Origin: Clostridiaceae bacterium
GTDB taxonomy: Bacteria; Bacillota; Clostridia; Oscillospirales; Butyricicoccaceae
Reading direction: 5' to 3'
NCBI GenBank assembly: GCA_016293155.1
Contig: JAEDEU010000061.1
Location: forward strand, 1-8,822
Length of the DNA: 8,822 bases
The notes under the pieces are model-generated. The model saw nothing but the letters and a program-made list of their open reading frames with translations, ran no database searches and was not told the DNA's origin. The position numbers were made by a program, and so were the translations under genes. Below are positions 5,344-8,822 of the stretch, piece by piece. Positions within the stretch are counted from its first letter, which is position 1. Every line of letters starts with the position of its first letter.

Positions 5344-7674
5344 AGAATCATCCTCCTTTGATGCTTCAGCCGGTTTACTCTCGGCTTCAGCGATGTTATA
5401 TTCTCTGCGTTCCGGCACGCGGAAGCGGCGCAGACGCAGTGCATTGGAAACCACACAGAAGCTGGACAAGCTCATTGCCGCCGCAGCAAACATCGGATTG
5501 AGCTTCCATCCCAGAGCGGCATAGAATACGCCCGCCGCAAGCGGAATCCCGATGCTGTTGTAAAAGAATGCCCAGAACAGGTTCTGTTTGATGTTGCGCA
5601 GAACCGTGCGGGACAGCCGAATTGCCGTTGGCACATCGCGCAGATCGCTCTTCATCAGTACGACACCCGCGCTTTCAATCGCAACGTCCGTACCTGCGCC
5701 GACGGCGATGCCGACATCCGCCTTTGCCAGCGCCGGCGCATCGTTGATGCCGTCACCGACCATGGCCACCGTTTTGCCTCTTTCCTGAAGCTGCGTAATA
5801 TGCGCGCTTTTGTCCTGCGGCAGGACCTCTGCGATTGCCTCGCCGATGCCCAGCTCTTTACAAATTGCCTGCGCCGTCACGCGGTTGTCGCCGGTCAGCA
5901 TCACCACGTCAATGCCCTGCTCCCGCAGCGCACGGATTGCCTCCGGACTGGATGGCTTTACCGTATCCATGACCGCAATCATGCCCAGAATCCGTGTTTC
6001 ATCCGCAAAATACAGCGGGGTACGTCCGTTTTCCGCCAGCCCCTCCGCGGTGCGCTGCCAGCCGCCGAGCGGCAGTCCACATTCCTCCATCAGCGCACGA
6101 TTGCCTGCAAAATATTTTTTCCCTTGCAGATATGCCGATGCGCCGCGCCCAAAGATTGCCTCAAAGTCCGTGACCTTTTGCGGAGAAATCTGCCTTTCCT
6201 CCGCGCAGCGGAGGATCGCCTCTGCCAGCGGATGCTCGCTGCCGGTTTCAATGGATGCCGCGAGTCTCAGCAGCTCGTCCTCGCTCATCCCCTCCGCCGG
6301 CAGAATATCCGTGACGCGCGGTCTGCCCTCGGTGATCGTACCCGTTTTGTCCAGCACGACGGTATCCACCGTGTGCAGCGCTTCCAGCGCCTCAGCCGAG
6401 CGGAATAGAATCCCGTTTTCCGCACCCTTGCCGGTGCCCACCATGATGGCAACCGGTGTTGCCAGCCCGAGTGCACACGGACAGCTGATGACCAGAACCG
6501 CAATCGCCGTGGACAGTGCAAACTCGGTGGTTTCACCCAGCACAAGCCATACAATCAGTGTCACAAGTGCAATCAGCATTACAACCGGAACGAACACACC
6601 GGAAACCCGGTCTGCGAGCTTGGCAATTGGTGCTTTGGATGCCGCCGCCTCCTCGACCAGACGGATCATCTGTGAGAGTGTGGTATCGCCGCCCACGCGG
6701 GTCGCGCGGAAGCGGATTACACCGTTTCGGTTGATGGTTGCCGTGGTCACGCTGTCTCCCTCGTGCTTTTCCACCGGAATGGATTCCCCGGTCAGGGCTG
6801 ATTCATCCACGCTGGCAGTGCCTTCGATCACGATGCCGTCACACGGAATGCGTCCGCCCGGGCGCACTGCAATGATATCACCCACGACAAGCTGCTCCAC
6901 AGGCACCTCAATCTCCTGCCCGTCACGCACAACCATTGCCGTTTGCGGGGCGAGATTCATGAGCGCGGTAATTGCCGCGCCGGTCTTGCCCTTCGAGCGG
7001 GTCTCCAGATATTTGCCGACTGTAATCAGGGTGAGAATGGTCGCCGCGGATTCATAATATAAGTCCATGCTGTAGCGCTGCACGCGGTCCACATCTCCGT
7101 GCCCCAGTCCCCATAAAATCTGATACAGCGCGAAAACGCCATAGACCAGCGCCGCGCCGGAGCCAACCGCAATCAGGCTGTCCATATTCGGCGTGCGCAG
7201 GAGCAGCATCTTGAATCCGGTCTGGAAAAATTTGCGGTTGAACACAATCACCGGCAGCGTCAGCAGCAGCTGTGTCAGCGCCATAACACCCGCATTCTCC
7301 GGACCGTGAAAAATCGCCGGTGTCGGCAGTCCCATCATATGTCCCATGGACAGATACATCAGCGGCACCAGAAAGAGAAGCGACCGGATCAGCCGGCTTT
7401 TCATTTCCTTTTCCTGAACCACAGTTGGATCCTCCGCCTTGGTATGCTCCTGCGGCACATCCGCCGGGCTTGCGCCATAGCCCGCATGAACCACCGCGCC
7501 GCAGATCTGCTGTGCGTCGGTTTTTGCGGAGTCGAACGCCACCATCATGCTGTTGGTCAGCAGGCTGACTTCTACCTTGGTCACGCCGTCCAACTTCTGC
7601 ACCGCTTTTTCCACATGTGCAGAGCATGCCGCACACGACATTCCGGTGACGGCGAATTTTTTTTGTTCGATCAT
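5137..7674 (-). CDS. copA: Cu(I)-exporting P1B-type ATPase with N- and C-terminal metal-binding domains
   Basis: An integral membrane pump of 845 residues that uses ATP to expel Cu(I). In order: N-terminal HMA domain with GMSCAAC (11-17; Cys14, Cys17); eight predicted membrane segments beginning near residue 97; actuator TGE (295-297); transmembrane CPC (398-400); phosphorylation motif DKTGT (442-446); HP (481-482) in the nucleotide domain; GDGINDAP (640-647). YN (705-706) and MSLSS (734-738) in the last helices are the Cu(I)-specific P1B-1 residues, arguing against Zn/Cd. After a charged linker (about 752-777) comes a second HMA domain (778-845) with GMMCTHC, closer to CopZ chaperones than the first. 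The ATG at 7674 is chosen because AAAGGGG lies 6 nt upstream; the ATG at 7695 precedes that site and has none. It is divergent from an HxlR regulator 130 nt away; no CopY or CsoR gene is in view. Confidence 0.95.
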   Translation of the reverse strand: MIEQKKFAVTGMSCAACSAHVEKAVQKLDGVTKVEVSLLTNSMMVAFDSAKTDAQQICGAVVHAGYGASPADVPQEHTKAEDPTVVQEKEMKSRLIRSLLFLVPLMYLSMGHMMGLPTPAIFHGPENAGVMALTQLLLTLPVIVFNRKFFQTGFKMLLLRTPNMDSLIAVGSGAALVYGVFALYQILWGLGHGDVDRVQRYSMDLYYESAATILTLITVGKYLETRSKGKTGAAITALMNLAPQTAMVVRDGQEIEVPVEQLVVGDIIAVRPGGRIPCDGIVIEGTASVDESALTGESIPVEKHEGDSVTTATINRNGVIRFRATRVGGDTTLSQMIRLVEEAAASKAPIAKLADRVSGVFVPVVMLIALVTLIVWLVLGETTEFALSTAIAVLVISCPCALGLATPVAIMVGTGKGAENGILFRSAEALEALHTVDTVVLDKTGTITEGRPRVTDILPAEGMSEDELLRLAASIETGSEHPLAEAILRCAEERQISPQKVTDFEAIFGRGASAYLQGKKYFAGNRALMEECGLPLGGWQRTAEGLAENGRTPLYFADETRILGMIAVMDTVKPSSPEAIRALREQGIDVVMLTGDNRVTAQAICKELGIGEAIAEVLPQDKSAHITQLQERGKTVAMVGDGINDAPALAKADVGIAVGAGTDVAIESAGVVLMKSDLRDVPTAIRLSRTVLRNIKQNLFWAFFYNSIGIPLAAGVFYAALGWKLNPMFAAAAMSLSSFCVVSNALRLRRFRVPERREYNIAEAESKPAEASKEDDSMKVTMKIDGMMCTHCTGRVDQVLNAIDGVSATVSLKDKAAYLEITGEVSRDVLVKAVTDAGYTVVSVE
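5351..5359 (-). promoter_or_regulatory. Internal Shine-Dalgarno inside copA
   Basis: On the minus strand the sequence is AAAGGAGGA, matching the anti-Shine-Dalgarno core AAGGAGG in full, 8 nt from GGAGG to the in-frame ATG at 5343. It encodes part of the linker ASKEDDS, where codon choice is otherwise free. Confidence 0.55.
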
Positions 7675-7718
7675 CCAATTCCCCTTTCTCGTCATTTACG
7701 AAAGTATCCTTGTATGGT

Positions 7719-7748
7719 ATTATATTAACATGATGAGATCTTTTTGAA
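7719..7748 (-). promoter_or_regulatory. Promoter of copA
   Basis: On the minus strand, TTCAAA (7748-7743), an 18-nt spacer and a perfect TATAAT (7724-7719). Transcription would begin near 7712, about 38 nt before the ATG at 7674. The -35 box is weak (4 of 6), consistent with a regulated promoter. I see no CopY box (TACAnnTGTA) or clear CsoR site here. Confidence 0.6.
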
Positions 7749-7772
7749 AAGTACGATATTACTGTGAACTTG

Positions 7773-7787
7773 GTATCTTTTAGATAC
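7773..7787. promoter_or_regulatory. Perfect inverted repeat, candidate HxlR operator
   Basis: GTATCT-TTT-AGATAC is a perfect 15-bp inverted repeat ending 4 nt before the AGGAGG of the HxlR gene. HxlR-family dimers bind inverted repeats of about this size near their own genes, so autoregulation is likely. A lone half-site GTATC (7704-7708) lies just downstream of the copA start region. No convincing -10/-35 pair for the HxlR gene was found in 7741-7790. Confidence 0.5.
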
Positions 7788-7804
7788 TATTAGGAGGAGA
7801 ACGC

Positions 7805-8170
7805 ATGTCTCAGGAACTCTTTGGAAAATGTCCTTATTTCACTGCACAAAAGGTTTTGCAGGGCAAATGGTCGCTTTTAATCCTGTTTTACCTCAGCTAT
7901 GGTCCCATTCGTTTTAATCAGCTGCTGAGGATCATGCCCGACATGACGCACGCGACCCTCTCCAAGCAGCTCCGTCAGCTGGAGACCAGCGGACTCATTA
8001 TCCGCACGGAATATCCGCAGGTTCCGCCCAAGGTAGAGTATTCGCTGAGTGAGATCGGCAGAAAATTTTTTCCTGTACTCGACAGCATCCGGGAATGGGG
8101 TTTTCAATATATTCAGTACATGGAAGCCTCCGGTGTCAACGATTCTCCCTCCGATCATACACTGACCTGA
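7805..8170 (+). CDS. HxlR-family winged-helix transcriptional regulator
   Basis: A small cytoplasmic DNA-binding protein of 121 residues, the usual HxlR size. The family pattern is clear: a single Cys near the N-terminus (CPYFTAQKVLQGKWSLLILFYL begins at residue 9), helix-turn-helix with recognition helix THATLSKQLRQLE (48-60), then wing RTEYPQVPPKVEYSLSEIG (67-85) and a C-terminal dimerisation helix. In characterised relatives such as YodB and HypR a conserved N-terminal Cys senses electrophiles or oxidants; Cys9, the only Cys here, could do the same, but this is inference. AGGAGG (7792-7797) lies 7 nt before the ATG. It is divergent from copA, and its stop codon overlaps the ribosome binding site of the next gene. 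Its target may be copA, the following small gene, or only itself. Confidence 0.92.
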   Translation: MSQELFGKCPYFTAQKVLQGKWSLLILFYLSYGPIRFNQLLRIMPDMTHATLSKQLRQLETSGLIIRTEYPQVPPKVEYSLSEIGRKFFPVLDSIREWGFQYIQYMEASGVNDSPSDHTLT

Positions 8171-8180
8171 GGGGATTTTT

Positions 8181-8360
8181 ATGAAAAACAAACTGCTTGC
8201 ACTGGTAGATGTCAAAACCTTTGTGACGGTCGCATTGATTACCGTGGTGTGTATTCAGGCAATCCGGCAGAACATCTGCCTTCCCAGTGAATTTATCGCT
8301 TCCACGGTGTCTGCGGTTATCACTTATTATTTTACACGCAAGTCCATTTCATCCGAATAA
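8181..8360 (+). CDS. Small hydrophobic membrane protein (59 residues), holin-like in pattern
   Basis: A short ORF with its own ribosome binding site GAGGGG (8169-8174), 6 nt before the ATG and overlapping the TGA of the HxlR gene, so translation is probably coupled. The 59-residue product has two hydrophobic stretches, about 12-28 (KTFVTVALITVVCIQAI) and 38-52 (FIASTVSAVITYYF), separated by a short polar loop, and a basic end (TRKS). The pattern resembles small phage-type or clostridial membrane proteins with a DVKTxxT...YYF layout, but I cannot name a function. A strong terminator closes the two-gene operon. The two Cys residues (24, 33) are not arranged as a metal-binding motif. Confidence 0.75.
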   Translation: MKNKLLALVDVKTFVTVALITVVCIQAIRQNICLPSEFIASTVSAVITYYFTRKSISSE

Positions 8361-8379
8361 GACACATCTGATTTTATTG

Positions 8380-8420
8380 AGAAAAATACGCCGGAGCTTT
8401 TGCTCCGGCGTACTCTTTTG
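8380..8420. terminator. Bidirectional intrinsic terminator
   Basis: A perfect 11-bp stem, TACGCCGGAGC (8387-8397) and GCTCCGGCGTA (8402-8412), with a TTTT loop. On the plus strand it is followed by CTCTTTTG, on the minus strand by TTTTTCTC. It serves both the HxlR operon and the convergent zinc-ribbon gene ending at 8428. Confidence 0.9.
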
Positions 8421-8427
8421 CCAAATA

Positions 8428-8822
8428 TCACTCATCAAGATTCGGGATTTCTCCGATCAGGCCATCCGGCAGCTCGACAATATCCTCAACATCCGCAGCC
8501 ATCGCGGCCATGTCAAACTCCAGTTCCTCGCCGCAGGCAGGGCACTGAATGCTGCCCGCCTCCAGATCGCTTTCCTCTACAAAGATTTCCTCGCCGCAGC
8601 TCGGGCATACGACCTGATACAGTGTCTGGTCGCCCATATCGACATCCTCATCCACAGCATCTTCCTCCGCAGAGTCCCCGAACATATCATCCTCATCCGG
8701 TTCATCATCTTCTCCGGCTTCTTCCACAGAAGCTGCCTGCTGTACGTCCGCATTATTACCGCCAAAAACGGTTTCCATCAGAACATCCACGACCTCGTTG
8801 AGTGCGGCATTTTCTTCCTCCA
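8428..8822 (-). CDS. Acidic zinc-ribbon protein (5' end outside window)
   Basis: The frame is open from the right edge to TGA 8430-8428. A GTG at 8790 is a possible start, but the frame continues upstream as EENAALNEVVDVLM, an amphipathic helical or coiled-coil stretch, so the gene most likely begins beyond the window. The visible part has a very acidic linker (residues about 24-54 counted from the GTG), then a four-Cys zinc ribbon, CPSCG and CPACG (Cys62, 65, 83, 86), and a hydrophobic/acidic tail. The layout resembles clostridial proteins with an N-terminal coiled coil and C-terminal zinc ribbon annotated near the CD1247 group; that match is from memory. No enzymatic motif is seen, and the function is unknown. 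Confidence 0.8.
   Translation of the reverse strand, partial: EEENAALNEVVDVLMETVFGGNNADVQQAASVEEAGEDDEPDEDDMFGDSAEEDAVDEDVDMGDQTLYQVVCPSCGEEIFVEESDLEAGSIQCPACGEELEFDMAAMAADVEDIVELPDGLIGEIPNLDE

Noticed and set aside
5810..7057. 415-codon plus-strand open frame opposite copA
   Set aside because: It is antisense to a full-length, motif-complete P-type ATPase, has no ribosome binding site, and its translation is Ser/Ala/Arg-rich low-information sequence typical of a shadow frame in GC-rich DNA.
7675..7725. CopY or CsoR operator in the copA leader
   Set aside because: No TACAnnTGTA is present, and ATACC-N6-GGATAC is too poor a palindrome to call a CsoR site.

Overview
The window looks like a chromosomal stretch of a Gram-positive gut-type anaerobe of the Clostridia (Oscillospiraceae/Butyricicoccaceae-like). 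This is inferred from moderately GC-rich coding DNA between AT-rich intergenic regions, strong AGGAGG-type ribosome binding sites, sigma-A promoters with extended -10 boxes, a clostridial-type phosphofructokinase, an HxlR regulator, and an acidic zinc-ribbon protein of a type I associate with Clostridia. No rRNA, tRNA, CRISPR array or complete transposase gene is visible.

Layout. (1) 1-113: the tail of an unrecognised plus-strand gene and its terminator. (2) 181-2284: a minus-strand pair, a 6-phosphofructokinase with its own promoter and, 60 nt downstream behind an intrinsic terminator, a carbon-nitrogen hydrolase. (3) 2370-4793: a divergent pair, a myo-inositol dehydrogenase-like oxidoreductase (minus) and a LacI-family regulator (plus), sharing a 314-nt control region with a good promoter for each. 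(4) 4794-5136: a 262-bp, gene-free, inverted-repeat (MITE-like) element lying between two identical 28-bp copies of a terminator hairpin. (5) 5137-8420: a second divergent pair, a Cu(I)-exporting P1B-ATPase (minus) and an HxlR-family regulator translationally coupled to a 59-residue membrane protein (plus), ending in a strong bidirectional terminator. (6) 8428-8822: the 3' part of a minus-strand gene for an acidic zinc-ribbon protein.

How the genes work together. The sugar part pairs an upper-glycolysis kinase with a sugar/inositol oxidoreductase that is probably controlled by the adjacent LacI regulator. The copper part is the most interesting. The ATPase has a metal-binding domain at both ends, and the C-terminal one is preceded, inside the reading frame, by a near-perfect Shine-Dalgarno and an ATG at 5343. 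The locus could therefore make both the membrane pump and a free 68-residue CopZ-like chaperone from one reading frame. The second strong signal is the MITE-like element. It appears to have inserted into a bidirectional terminator and duplicated it, so that on each strand the gene-proximal hairpin has lost its U-tract and only the far copy keeps one. The transcripts of both flanking genes are thus predicted to run through the element.
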